IMG/VR virus record: IMGVR_UViG_3300010938_000538
Span: 1 to 30,315 of that record
Length of the DNA stretch: 30,315 nucleotides
DNA from: a virus
Direction: 5' to 3' (one strand)
Of this stretch, positions 14,439 to 22,685 are shown piece after piece (position 1 is the stretch's first letter; each line of letters begins with the position of its first letter). A program made the translations under genes and the position numbers. The notes under the pieces are model-generated. The model was not told where the DNA came from. It did not search any database and was given only the letters and a program-made list of their open reading frames with translations.

Positions 14439-14521
14439 GGTCGGGGTGCGTGGGTGCCATACGCAAGCAGCAGAAAGGCAGCGCGCGGGTATTGTTGGAG
14501 CGATAGGGAGAGCGGGCGCAG

Positions 14522-16168
14522 ATGCCATCCATTCGCAGGGCAATCAGGAAGGGATCGTATACGGGTGCCCTTTTACGTGCAGAGTACTTGCGGCAAAAGG
14601 CCATACGCGATGCTCCGGTGGAGGAACTGGTGCTAGCTGCGAGGCAGAATACGGAAGAGGGGTTCTACGCCTTCCGTCGGTACGTGTGCTACCCGGAGGC
14701 GCAGGGAGCTATCAACGAACCGGCATCGCTGCGGTATGCCAAACCGCGACATCACGTCGACTGGACGCAGAGGTTGTATACGGGTAAGGATAGCGGTTGC
14801 CTGCGGGGAATAGCAGGGGATCCGCTACTCATCCTGTCTCCGCGCGGGTCGGCAAAGTCCACCTTTGCCACGGAATGGTTTGCTCATCAGATAGGGATAC
14901 AGACTGGGTACGGCATCCCTATCAAGTTGATGCTTTTGTCCTATAACGTCACCATCTCAGAGCAGAAAAGCGAGCAGATACAGCGAATCGTGGCCTCTCC
15001 GCGATACAGGACAGTATTCCCGCACGTTTGGCCTGGAAAGAACTGGGCGAAGGGACAGTGGGAGATCGATAAAGCCAAAGCGAACCTTCCCATGCTAGGG
15101 GAACCGTATACCGTCACCTGCTCCGGTCTGACGGGGGGTGTAGTATCGAAACGAGCGCACATAATCTTTGGCGATGACATCATCAAATCCCCTAAGGACA
15201 TCGCAAACCCTTACGTACGCGAGCAGATGGTTAGTAACTGGAGGAGTGCCGTAAAACCCGTCCTGTACCCTGGTGGGCGATACCTCATCCTCGGCACCCG
15301 AATGACGGGCGATGACATTTACGTCGAGGAGTTTAACGAGGATAAGGGTTGGGAAGTGGTCGAGCAGTCGGCGATCGAGCTGGACGAGGAAGGGAGGGAG
15401 AGGTCGTACTGGCCGGAGCAGTTCTCCCTCGACTACCTGCGCTCTCTCCGCGACCCGCCCAGTGGCGATGCCGTGTCCTTCTCCTTTCAGTACCAGAACA
15501 AAATCGTTGCCATTGGTGGCCTATCCATCCCCGCCCATTGGTTGCATCACCGGCACCCGGCAGATATATCGGAGTACGTACAGTGGGCGGTTGGCTCTGA
15601 CCTAGCCGCATCCAAAGGGAAAGAGGCGTGCTACACGGTACTGACGCTCATGGGCAGGCGCAGGGACGGAACCATCGACGTAATAGATTACAGAAGAGGG
15701 CGGAGTCCGGGGAACTTGGACAAGCTCAAGTGGTTCCTCGAACTTCTGTGGTCGTGGGGCTTGCTCGATGACGGTGACGAACCCCTGCCTCCATCCTTGG
15801 AGGAGATCCTTCCCTCTTCGTACAAGAGCAAGACCGGAGTCTACGTCGACTTCTTCATCGAGGACTTTGGGCAGCAGAAGAGCATCAAGGACGACTTCCA
15901 GGCGATCGTTCACAACGTGCTGAAGTTATGGAACCTCACCCCACGTCTCGTGCAGTTTGGCATGACCGATAAGAGAGAGAGGTTGATGCAGTGTACCGGC
16001 CACTTGCAAAGGGGAGCGGTTCAGTGGAACCCGGTCACCTTCCCTCACCGGGGCGAGTACCTACGCGAATTCACTAACTTCGGTGCCGCATCGTATGATG
16101 ACTGCGTCGACTCGTTCACGTGTGGTGCCATTGGTATGGGTCTGCGTGGTACGTTGCAAGGTGGATGA
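14522..16168 (+). CDS. terL: Terminase large subunit (packaging ATPase and nuclease)
   Basis: This gene encodes 548 residues. The ATPase domain has a Walker A-type loop LSPRGSAKST (105-114), Walker B HIIFGDDI (213-220) and a coupling motif ILGTR (256-260). The nuclease domain carries the acidic residues expected of the RNase H-like fold: Asp360 in VGSDLAAS, Glu447 in FFIEDFG and Asp526/527 in ASYDDCVDSF. It powers DNA translocation into the prohead through the portal and cuts the concatemer. Length is normal for the family. GGGAGAG lies about 10 nt upstream of the ATG. The portal follows after a short repeat spacer. Confidence 0.93.
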   Translation: MPSIRRAIRKGSYTGALLRAEYLRQKAIRDAPVEELVLAARQNTEEGFYAFRRYVCYPEAQGAINEPASLRYAKPRHHVDWTQRLYTGKDSGCLRGIAGDPLLILSPRGSAKSTFATEWFAHQIGIQTGYGIPIKLMLLSYNVTISEQKSEQIQRIVASPRYRTVFPHVWPGKNWAKGQWEIDKAKANLPMLGEPYTVTCSGLTGGVVSKRAHIIFGDDIIKSPKDIANPYVREQMVSNWRSAVKPVLYPGGRYLILGTRMTGDDIYVEEFNEDKGWEVVEQSAIELDEEGRERSYWPEQFSLDYLRSLRDPPSGDAVSFSFQYQNKIVAIGGLSIPAHWLHHRHPADISEYVQWAVGSDLAASKGKEACYTVLTLMGRRRDGTIDVIDYRRGRSPGNLDKLKWFLELLWSWGLLDDGDEPLPPSLEEILPSSYKSKTGVYVDFFIEDFGQQKSIKDDFQAIVHNVLKLWNLTPRLVQFGMTDKRERLMQCTGHLQRGAVQWNPVTFPHRGEYLREFTNFGAASYDDCVDSFTCGAIGMGLRGTLQGG

Positions 16169-16210
16169 TGCGGTAAGGGTAAAGGCAAGGCAAGGGTAAA
16201 GGCAAGGGTA
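16169..16210 (+). repeat. GGTAAAGGCAAGGG repeat leader of the portal gene
   Basis: The 42-nt spacer consists of GGTAAGGGTAAAGGCAAGGC, then AAGGGTAAAGGCAAGGGTA, directly before the portal ATG. Every unit contains AAGG, so the repeat itself supplies the Shine-Dalgarno. This is a compact example of the genome-wide plus-polarity intergenic repeat. Confidence 0.65.
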
Positions 16211-18253
16211 ATGGCAAGCGCGCTGAACGAGGCCATACAAAGTCTGATCGCAAGGGACAACTACGGTACCGAATCCCTGGTCGTACCGGCACACGTGCAA
16301 CAGATCGTGCTGTGGATGGTACGCCAGGGGCTAGAGTTTATCCCAAGACAGGATACGCCAGATGGAAGCCGACGCAGGTTCCTAGAGGATGTCGTAAAGG
16401 CAAATAAGTTACCCCTGTACTACAGCGGCATCGCTTCCTTGTTCCTACTAACCGGGGGCATCTTGTGGTACATCTATCCCACGGTCAGCGGCTATGGCAT
16501 CTACTGGTTCCATAGCGGAAAGGAGAACAATTCAGGGGCGGATGTCCCTTCCCAGTACCTAGTCTTTTACGCGCCAGGAGGGAGGGAATTGCAAGAGGCG
16601 ATCGTCCGTTACCCCTTTGTAGACTACGGCTACGGTAACGCGGCGATGCTGCAAATGCCGAAGAAGGAGCGCTGGATTCGGATGCGCATCCGACCGGAGC
16701 GGATAATGCAGGAGCTGTTTGATGAATGCCCTCCACTGAACCCCTACGCCATCGATACGTCCTCAATCCACAGCGCTCCAAGGGAGGTGAAGGAGTATGC
16801 CAACTCCTTCGGTTTCGTTCCCTGCGTTGAATCCCCGAACCGTCCGTATCTCCCAGGGGAACCGGGGAAGTCAGACTTCAACCTAGTTGCAAACCAGGTG
16901 GAGGTGGAGGACGGTATCCGTTCCGCAATCCTGGCCAATATCTTCACCTTTGGAAATCCCACGCTGGTTACGTCTCGTCCTGTGGAGCAGGTGCTGACTT
17001 CCCTCGGCGATGCCATAAACCGCATCAATATGGTAGGAGATTCGTCCTCGTGGGCGGCATCTCAGGGGTTTCGTTCCATTGGCAGCAACCCCTTTGCGTT
17101 CGCTCCCCTTAACCGCAATGGGATGAAATCCTGGTCGGTGCGCAGTAGGGAGCGCATCGCCCCCATCATTGGTAACGTAGACGAAACGGAACGGTTCGGT
17201 TATATCTACCCAGATCCTGTCAGTCCAGACCAAACTAGATTTGCCGACCAATACCGCTCGGCAATCCACGCCTCCCTTGGTGGCATTGACCCGCTCGATA
17301 CGTCATTTTCCACATTTGGGGAGGTCAAGTCCCTATTCGGGAAGGTAGCAGCAACTGCCCTGGAAAAGTCCCGCTCCCTATGGGAGTACGGCCTTTGCTC
17401 CCTTTTGTCCATGGCAATCCTAGCCGAGGAGCAGCTGTTTGCAGACCGTTTCAAATGGTCTCTCTCTAAGGTCGATCCCAAGATAAAAGTAGAGGAGGTG
17501 ACGGACGAGCAGATTAGCATCCTGTACTTCGATCGGGGTGTAAGGTTCCCAGGCCTCAGCGGCCTTTGCCCCTACGGTACCCGCGAGGTGAAGTGGCGAC
17601 ATCAAGGCCCCGTATTCGAGGATTCGCCAGAGGATAAACTCCAACGCACCATCTACTGCCGCAACCTTCAAGAGTTAGGCGTAGGTTCCCTTGAAGCTTT
17701 GGATGAAGTGTTCCCCGACCTCAGCGAGGAAGAGAAACGGGCAATGCTCACTGGCATCCCTTTCCGCACCGTTAACCAATATATACAAATCATTGGGCAG
17801 ATGTTAGGATTGCAGCAGCAGATGCTACAAACCCCGGACGTGCAAGACCCAGGCACTCCGATGGCCATACGTTTTGACCTCTCTCCGTACATCGAGAAGG
17901 TCATGGCAGGGTTGGCAAGAGAGCTTTCCTACGGTTCGTCCTACGACGATGCCGACCCAAACCAAGACCCCAGAACGAATCATGGCACAAGCCAATTACT
18001 TACCAGTACAGAGTCCTCAGGTGGTGCCGTTTCCGACACCGCAGACGGTACCAGCATCGCAGGCTACGATTGGGCAAACGTACCCATCGTACCCGGTGCA
18101 ACAATACGCACCCGCTCTCCCGGTACAGGGATGGGTGGGGGGTGGAATCCCAACGGCACAGGTCTCCTACGCCCCGCAGCCTACGCCAACACAACCCTAC
18201 CTGTACGGAATGGTGCAGCAGGCGCAAAACGCAAGCCGTCAAAGCGACCTTGA
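16211..18253 (+). CDS. Portal protein
   Basis: This gene encodes 680 residues, in the normal size range for portals of short-tailed phages. It lies directly after terL and before the scaffold and capsid candidates, which is the canonical order. It is a soluble protein of mixed structure with long helical regions (AATALEKSRSLWEYGLCSLLSMAILAEE, and QYIQIIGQMLGLQQQMLQTP near 550). The last ~90 residues are low complexity (Ser/Thr/Gly, ending GAAGAKRKPSKRP) and are encoded in the same DNA as the start of the next gene in another frame. The portal forms the dodecameric DNA entry ring. Assignment rests mainly on order and size. Confidence 0.75.
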   Translation: MASALNEAIQSLIARDNYGTESLVVPAHVQQIVLWMVRQGLEFIPRQDTPDGSRRRFLEDVVKANKLPLYYSGIASLFLLTGGILWYIYPTVSGYGIYWFHSGKENNSGADVPSQYLVFYAPGGRELQEAIVRYPFVDYGYGNAAMLQMPKKERWIRMRIRPERIMQELFDECPPLNPYAIDTSSIHSAPREVKEYANSFGFVPCVESPNRPYLPGEPGKSDFNLVANQVEVEDGIRSAILANIFTFGNPTLVTSRPVEQVLTSLGDAINRINMVGDSSSWAASQGFRSIGSNPFAFAPLNRNGMKSWSVRSRERIAPIIGNVDETERFGYIYPDPVSPDQTRFADQYRSAIHASLGGIDPLDTSFSTFGEVKSLFGKVAATALEKSRSLWEYGLCSLLSMAILAEEQLFADRFKWSLSKVDPKIKVEEVTDEQISILYFDRGVRFPGLSGLCPYGTREVKWRHQGPVFEDSPEDKLQRTIYCRNLQELGVGSLEALDEVFPDLSEEEKRAMLTGIPFRTVNQYIQIIGQMLGLQQQMLQTPDVQDPGTPMAIRFDLSPYIEKVMAGLARELSYGSSYDDADPNQDPRTNHGTSQLLTSTESSGGAVSDTADGTSIAGYDWANVPIVPGATIRTRSPGTGMGGGWNPNGTGLLRPAAYANTTLPVRNGAAGAKRKPSKRP

Positions 18254-18749
18254 TAGCAGTACAGGTAGAGACTTGCGAGGGGAACCCCTTGCCTCTCTGC
18301 GTGACATAATCCAGCATTTCGGCAAGGGCGATGCTGCCACGGCTTTGGCAGAGCTGAACAAGACAGCATGTGCGTTAGAGGACATGTACAACGCCCTTCT
18401 CCAGAAGTACGCGCAGCTGGAAGCGTATGCCGCTACTATCCAGGACGAAGCGTTGCGGATGGGAACCCTGCTCTGCTCCCCTTCGTATTTGAGCGATTAC
18501 TACCGGCGCTTGGAGTACGAAGTGGCAGAGTTGCCTTCCATTCGTAAATTCCGCGCCACCTACCCATCTGCTACCTACGAACAGTACGCGGAGTGGCTGA
18601 ACCAGTCTCACCAATCCAGCGACACCATTCCCGCACCTCCAAATCCCATTGCAATGTCCGGTATCGACCCATGGCGCTATATCCAAGGAGATCCGACGCA
18701 AGCATGGCGCGTAATAGACCAAGCCGGTATCGGCGCACTGTTGCAGTAG
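17982..18749 (+). CDS. Putative capsid scaffolding protein
   Basis: This gene encodes 255 residues. I chose the ATG at 17982; in-frame starts at 17949 and 17874 are possible. The ribosome site is weak (AGAACGA). Residues 1-85 are Pro/Gln/Tyr/Val-rich and disordered-looking (YPVQQYAPALPVQG). Residues 95-160 are helical (ATALAELNKTACALEDMYNALLQKYAQLEAY). The C-terminus is short and mixed. Position between portal and major capsid protein is the classic place for a scaffold. The first 272 nt overlap the portal gene in a different frame. Scaffold identity is inferred from context. Confidence 0.65.
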   Translation: MAQANYLPVQSPQVVPFPTPQTVPASQATIGQTYPSYPVQQYAPALPVQGWVGGGIPTAQVSYAPQPTPTQPYLYGMVQQAQNASRQSDLDSSTGRDLRGEPLASLRDIIQHFGKGDAATALAELNKTACALEDMYNALLQKYAQLEAYAATIQDEALRMGTLLCSPSYLSDYYRRLEYEVAELPSIRKFRATYPSATYEQYAEWLNQSHQSSDTIPAPPNPIAMSGIDPWRYIQGDPTQAWRVIDQAGIGALLQ

Positions 18750-18759
18750 GAGTTAGACT

Positions 18760-19983
18760 ATGTCATTCGTAGATAAGCTGGAAATCATCATGGGGGCGGA
18801 ACTGTATCGTCCCTCACCAACGTACATCGCTAAGTACGTGATGCAGCCACCCGTGGTGCACGACTTCAGTATGGTGCCAGGTTCCACCGTTCGCATGAAA
18901 CGCTACGGCTTCTGGAACGACCCCGGCTCGTACACGGAAGATGCCCGTTCCCGCGACAACGGCCAGATCATTGGCACTGGTGGTAGTCGTTCCTTGCCTC
19001 AAGAAGAGGTAATGCTGACCCTACGTGAATTCACGGGGCCGACAAGTGGCGACCCTAACAATGTCAACGAACCGGGGACGCTGCGCATTCCACTACGGGA
19101 ACTTATACAGGCACAGCGAAACCTGTACGACATGGCAAGCGCCGATGCGTTTCACGATTCCATCGGTTCCCGGACATTGTTCGAGGATTACCGTCGGTGG
19201 CAGGATGCGGTGTACATCAACCGCGCCCTCAGTGCCAATGCCGCAACGCCAACGGGCGGTCAGATGGCTAACAGTCGCCAAGGGGGATACTATAACCCAT
19301 CCGGCGTTCCCAACGGCGGCACGTACAACGCAAGTACCGGCGTTCCCCGCGTGGATATTATCCGCGACGTTACCCAAGTGGTAGCAGATATGCGCACGCG
19401 AATGGTTCCACCTTTCCAATCCAACCTGGGAGATTGCTACCACGCTCTCGCATCTCCCAACTTCATGCGCCAATTGCGTCAGGATCCGTCCTTCCGCGAA
19501 GCAGCACGCTACCCTGGCATTCCTATCGCAATGCTAGGAGCGGGACCGACTCCTAATAGCGCACCAGCCATGCCGCCCATGATGAACTGGACTCTCAGCC
19601 CTAACGAGTTAATTTCCCGTGGTGGGTTCTACGGACAGACCGGGTTCATGCACTCGCAGGTGATGCCTGTCGGGGTGTTCTGGGAGGGTATCCGCTGGTT
19701 CGAGTGCCAGACCTTACCGACGGCTACGGTGCAGTTGACCACCACGGGACTGAGTTCGCAGGGGTACAGTGACGGAACCGGGGTGAACCGTACCGCAGAA
19801 CTGGCGATCGTCTTTGGTCGCGACCTGGTAGGTGAAGGGGTGTGGAGCCGGGGGCCGAGCGTCCTCCTGAACAGCGACAACGACTACGGGCGGTTCCTCA
19901 TCGCCATCTGGCAGATCTACGCAGGGTACACAACCCTGAACCCGAACAACGTCACCGTAATGCGCACGTTCAATCCCTTCTGA
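18760..19983 (+). CDS. Major capsid protein (HK97-fold, possibly N4 gp56-like)
   Basis: This gene encodes 407 residues with TAGGAGTT before the ATG. An N-terminal helical/extended arm leads to VHDFSMVPGSTVRMKRYGFW. The middle holds LGDCYHALASPNFMRQLRQDPSFREAARYPG, resembling the conserved 'address a fixed position, then L..D..F..A' stretch of N4 gp56-family capsid proteins. A later GGFYGQTGFMHSQVMP and C-terminal AIWQIYAGYTTLNPNNVTVMR fit the same family. Hundreds of copies form the icosahedral shell. It follows the scaffold candidate by 10 nt. The exact capsid family is uncertain, but the capsid call from order and length is good. Confidence 0.8.
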   Translation: MSFVDKLEIIMGAELYRPSPTYIAKYVMQPPVVHDFSMVPGSTVRMKRYGFWNDPGSYTEDARSRDNGQIIGTGGSRSLPQEEVMLTLREFTGPTSGDPNNVNEPGTLRIPLRELIQAQRNLYDMASADAFHDSIGSRTLFEDYRRWQDAVYINRALSANAATPTGGQMANSRQGGYYNPSGVPNGGTYNASTGVPRVDIIRDVTQVVADMRTRMVPPFQSNLGDCYHALASPNFMRQLRQDPSFREAARYPGIPIAMLGAGPTPNSAPAMPPMMNWTLSPNELISRGGFYGQTGFMHSQVMPVGVFWEGIRWFECQTLPTATVQLTTTGLSSQGYSDGTGVNRTAELAIVFGRDLVGEGVWSRGPSVLLNSDNDYGRFLIAIWQIYAGYTTLNPNNVTVMRTFNPF

Positions 19984-20032
19984 TGCAACGGCATTGGCAT
20001 GGATACGATATAGACATAGAGGAGGAGAAACT

Positions 20033-20722
20033 ATGGCCGTACTGGTCGGCAATCTGATTACCGAGACGGCGGGGTTGAACAAACGCATCCATCTTCCCGA
20101 TGGGAGCGCAATTCTGCGCATGGCAGGTACCGCACGAGTGGGAACGACCCCGACCCTATCTACAGTCGTGAGGCAGAGGGTGAACGTGAAGGGGCAGGAT
20201 GACCTGGACATGGTCATCCCCAACGGTAGCTACGTCGTGCGGTGTGACTGGAAGGTACCGGCACTGGCAGTAGGGTCTCAGGTACCCAACGTCATCAACG
20301 ACGGGTTGCGGGGCACCACCACGGACAAGTTAAAGGTGGCAACTGCAGGGCAAGGCGTGACCTCCACCGTTGCCAACAGCCTGGGAGGGGTCAGTGCCGC
20401 CTTTGATAGCAACGGCATCTTTAGCGCCTTTGGAACGTCCTACGGAAAGCGCATCAACCCCTTTGCCAACGAGGCGGGTACCATCACCGGGCTGGGTACC
20501 TACAGTGGAGGTACGGATGCAGACAGAACTGTTGTCCTGTACTCAGTCAACTCCACGGACATTGCAGCGGGGAGTGGGTATTACGCCGCAGGGGTAGGGG
20601 CGGGATTCGGGTACCCGTCCACCTTCATCGACATCCCCGTCTTCGTCACCGTATGGATTCCTAATGACTGCCCGTCCATCTTCGACTACGGCAACGTCGA
20701 GAACTCATCCGTCCTTAACTAG
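20033..20722 (+). CDS. Putative capsid decoration or head-associated protein
   Basis: This gene encodes 229 residues. The start at 20033 has a perfect AGGAGGAG 7 nt upstream, one of the strongest ribosome sites of the window, suggesting high expression. The protein is beta-rich, with many Gly, Val and Thr and few charges (GTITGLGTYSGGTDADRTVVLYSVNSTD). It lies directly after the capsid gene. High expression plus location suggests a decoration or second major head protein. Family not recognised. Confidence 0.65.
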   Translation: MAVLVGNLITETAGLNKRIHLPDGSAILRMAGTARVGTTPTLSTVVRQRVNVKGQDDLDMVIPNGSYVVRCDWKVPALAVGSQVPNVINDGLRGTTTDKLKVATAGQGVTSTVANSLGGVSAAFDSNGIFSAFGTSYGKRINPFANEAGTITGLGTYSGGTDADRTVVLYSVNSTDIAAGSGYYAAGVGAGFGYPSTFIDIPVFVTVWIPNDCPSIFDYGNVENSSVLN

Positions 20723-20743
20723 TCAGGTATCGAAGGAGGACAC

Positions 20744-21151
20744 GTGGAAAAGGTATGGCACAGAACCCGTGGCGAATGTTCCCTCTTTGCCCAGTACTCC
20801 TCCTTCTACACCCTCATTGACAAGGACGGGGTAAAGTTCGAGGCGGCAGCGACGGACGTGTTCCCTGCCCAACCCACCGGGCAGGGAGCGGTCATCCCAT
20901 TGCGCCCGGTTCAGTTGAAGGCAGACGAGCCGGTGGCACAACCCATTGACATCAATAACATTACTGCAACGGGATTGGCGAACGAGGTGAAAGGGATAGG
21001 ACGTGCCATCTCCCGACAATTGATCGGCAACCGGCCTGCGGGTGGGTACAAGGGCTGGACAGACTTACAGGACAGAAACCCAACCGTGCAAGGGGAAGTG
21101 TGGACTGCCTTGCGGGAAACGGGCAGGGTGGTGTTCAACGCATCTTCATAG
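20744..21151 (+). CDS. Helix-hairpin-helix protein, putative head-completion protein
   Basis: This gene encodes 135 residues starting at GTG 20744 with GAAGGAGG 4 nt upstream. Residues 69-110 match the ComEA-type helix-hairpin-helix pattern: DINNITATGLANEVKGIG, then AISRQLIGNRPAGGYKGWTDL. HhH motifs bind DNA backbone non-specifically through the hairpin (here KGIG, 83-86). Residues 1-65 are separate and mostly beta. Among head genes this could contact packaged DNA at the portal or connector. DNA binding is inferred from the motif. Confidence 0.7.
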   Translation: MEKVWHRTRGECSLFAQYSSFYTLIDKDGVKFEAAATDVFPAQPTGQGAVIPLRPVQLKADEPVAQPIDINNITATGLANEVKGIGRAISRQLIGNRPAGGYKGWTDLQDRNPTVQGEVWTALRETGRVVFNASS

Positions 21152-21166
21152 GAACGTGGAGGAGCA

Positions 21167-21637
21167 GTGGCAAGCCTATCGCGCAGGGATAAGGAAAGGG
21201 TAAAGTTCCACCTCGGCTACTCCTCCTACGCAGGAATCCCAGCAGGAGATGTAGAAATCCTAGAGGAAGCCATGGATGACATTGCTTCCGAGGTTCAGGA
21301 GCAGTACATCATCCAACTCCTGGACAGGCTGGACTTGGTATGGGAATTGAAAGACCCGACCAATCCGAGCACCTACACCCAAGCACAGATCTATGCAGGT
21401 GACATCAACCGCACGAGAAAGGATCTGAGTCCGAGGGATACGGCGCGTCTGTGGAATGCCATCTACCTGGAAATGACCGACGAACTGGCCAGGACATTGT
21501 GGGTATCCAATTACAGGCAAGAGCGGAACCTAATCCATCGCTATGCCAGAAGCGGCGCAACGTATATCAACGCTGCTCCAGGTCACGCCATTCCCAACGT
21601 CGGATCCAATCTCTACCTCTATTCGCGCATGGGATGA
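21167..21637 (+). CDS. Small helical protein, putative head-tail adaptor
   Basis: This gene encodes 156 residues from GTG 21167 with GGAGGAG 2-3 nt upstream. It is mostly alpha-helical and charged (EILEEAMDDIASEVQEQYIIQLLDRLDLVWEL), with a C-terminal RYARSGATYINAAPGHAIPNVGS region. Its size, the charged helical character and its position after capsid genes suit a connector/adaptor subunit. It is followed by a hairpin and then an opposite-strand gene, so it ends the left half of the structural operon. Confidence 0.65.
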   Translation: MASLSRRDKERVKFHLGYSSYAGIPAGDVEILEEAMDDIASEVQEQYIIQLLDRLDLVWELKDPTNPSTYTQAQIYAGDINRTRKDLSPRDTARLWNAIYLEMTDELARTLWVSNYRQERNLIHRYARSGATYINAAPGHAIPNVGSNLYLYSRMG

Positions 21638-21653
21638 CCGAGTGCGTGGCAAG

Positions 21654-21673
21654 CCCCGCCATCTAGGCCGGGG
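21654..21673. terminator. Hairpin between convergent genes
   Basis: CCCCGCC (21654-21660) pairs with GGCCGGGG (21666-21673) around ATCTA, with one bulged base. It lies in the 55-nt gap between the convergent genes ending at 21637 and 21693. A GC-rich stem is present but no T-tract follows on either strand, so termination is only plausible. Confidence 0.35.
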
Positions 21674-21692
21674 AGGATGTCAACGGATACGG

Positions 21693-22022
21693 CTACAAGG
21701 GAATGTGATACAGGCCGTCCGAGCATCCATACAACTCTCTAGAGAGGTTTTGCACTACATCTAATGGTTCGCGGTCGGTGATGCAAAGTCCCCCATCGCC
21801 CAGCGGAATCCCGCAAAGGCCGTGGATGCAATCATCAAGGTGGCTGGGCGAGTATAGCGTCCTATCCCCCCTAGTCTCTTCGTAAAAGGTCAGGAAGGAC
21901 ACAACCCCATGTCCGCGGGGAATGCTATACACAGTGCCACCATAAGGCAAAACTTTTACTTCGTTGCCTGTACTCATTTCTTTACCCTTATCCATCCTTA
22001 CCCTCTCCTTGCCTGTACTCAT
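21693..22022 (-). CDS. Lone leftward gene in the structural operon (moron candidate)
   Basis: This gene encodes 109 residues from the ATG at 22022 (GGAGG 8 nt upstream). Two further in-frame starts at 21995 (AAGGAG upstream) and 21977 give 100 and 94 residues. The first 16 residues (MSTGKERVRMDKGKEM) come from repeat DNA: ATGAGTACAGGCAA occurs twice, once for each MSTG. The body contains five Cys (HLDDCIHGLCGIPLGDGGLC, and ELYGCSDGLYH) and no known motif. It has its own minus-polarity repeat leader and a hairpin beyond its end, so it looks like an independently expressed insertion. Confidence 0.65.
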   Translation of the reverse strand: MSTGKERVRMDKGKEMSTGNEVKVLPYGGTVYSIPRGHGVVSFLTFYEETRGDRTLYSPSHLDDCIHGLCGIPLGDGGLCITDREPLDVVQNLSRELYGCSDGLYHIPL

Positions 22023-22040
22023 CCCTTCAACCTCCACATT
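21950..22040 (-). repeat. Minus-polarity GGTAAGGAT/ACAGGCAAGG repeats
   Basis: On the minus strand the block reads GAGTACAGGCAAGGAGAGGG, then TAAGGATGGATAAGGGTAAA, and so on. It repeats ATGAGTACAGGCAA with a 45-nt step and supplies the possible starts and ribosome sites of the leftward gene. Polarity again matches the adjacent gene. Confidence 0.65.
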
Positions 22041-22148
22041 CCAGCTCTCCCTCCAGTACGCTATCGATCCTAATGGTAAGATAATTCCAGTTGCCAATAG
22101 GGGCGCAACCGTCAGGATCGCAGCACGTCCATTGCAAGGAAAGGGAGA

Positions 22149-22607
22149 ATGGCAGCAAACACGCAACCAATCTTCATTGGTTCTGTATTCACCGGTATTG
22201 CCACTCTAGATTCGCAGGTAATTCCACGGGGCGGAACGGGCATTCTCCCCGCCGCCGAATCATTGCTTGTAACCGCAGGGTCGTACGGTGCGCTTATCCA
22301 TTCCATCACAGCCATACCGGTGGCAGATAGCGGCACAATAGCAGCCTGTACCTTACGCATCTTCCGCTTAGCTAGCGGGAGCAGCGACCTCATCCTCTGC
22401 CTCCCAGAGGTAGAGCTACCTGCAATCGCAGATACATCGAGCACCGTCGCTCTTCCAAGCAAAACCGTTCCCCTGCCCGATATTATAGTGGGCGACATTG
22501 GCACCCAGGGGCTTCTGCTCGGAGCCGGGGATTCCCTCTACGCAGGACTATCAGTCGCCCTCCCGAACGGCGGGTATAACGTAGTAGTACAAGGCGGGCA
22601 GTACTAG
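22149..22607 (+). CDS. Beta-rich virion protein, tail/appendage candidate
   Basis: This gene encodes 152 residues with AAGGAAAGGGAG before the ATG. It is rich in Ala, Gly, Ile, Leu, Thr and Val, with short alternating patterns typical of a beta-sandwich (FTGIATLDSQVIPRGGTGIL, SITAIPVADSGTIAACTLRI). No transmembrane helix is convincing. It restarts the rightward operon after the leftward insertion and precedes the other appendage genes. Likely a small structural tail or fibre-associated protein; not recognised further. Confidence 0.65.
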   Translation: MAANTQPIFIGSVFTGIATLDSQVIPRGGTGILPAAESLLVTAGSYGALIHSITAIPVADSGTIAACTLRIFRLASGSSDLILCLPEVELPAIADTSSTVALPSKTVPLPDIIVGDIGTQGLLLGAGDSLYAGLSVALPNGGYNVVVQGGQY

Positions 22608-22685
22608 GAGTGTAGGTGCGGGTATGGATACAAGCAAGAGCGTAGATGTAGGTATGAATGCAAGTATGGAACCAGTGGAAAGCAT
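22608..22685 (+). repeat. GTAGGTATGAATGCAAG-type repeats running into a coding start
   Basis: GTGTAGGTGCGGGTATGGAT, then GTAGATGTAGGTATGAATGC and AAGTATGG are degenerate copies of the plus-polarity repeat. They contain four in-frame ATGs (22624, 22654, 22666, 22684) of the following gene, so the repeat forms its N-terminus. Confidence 0.55.
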
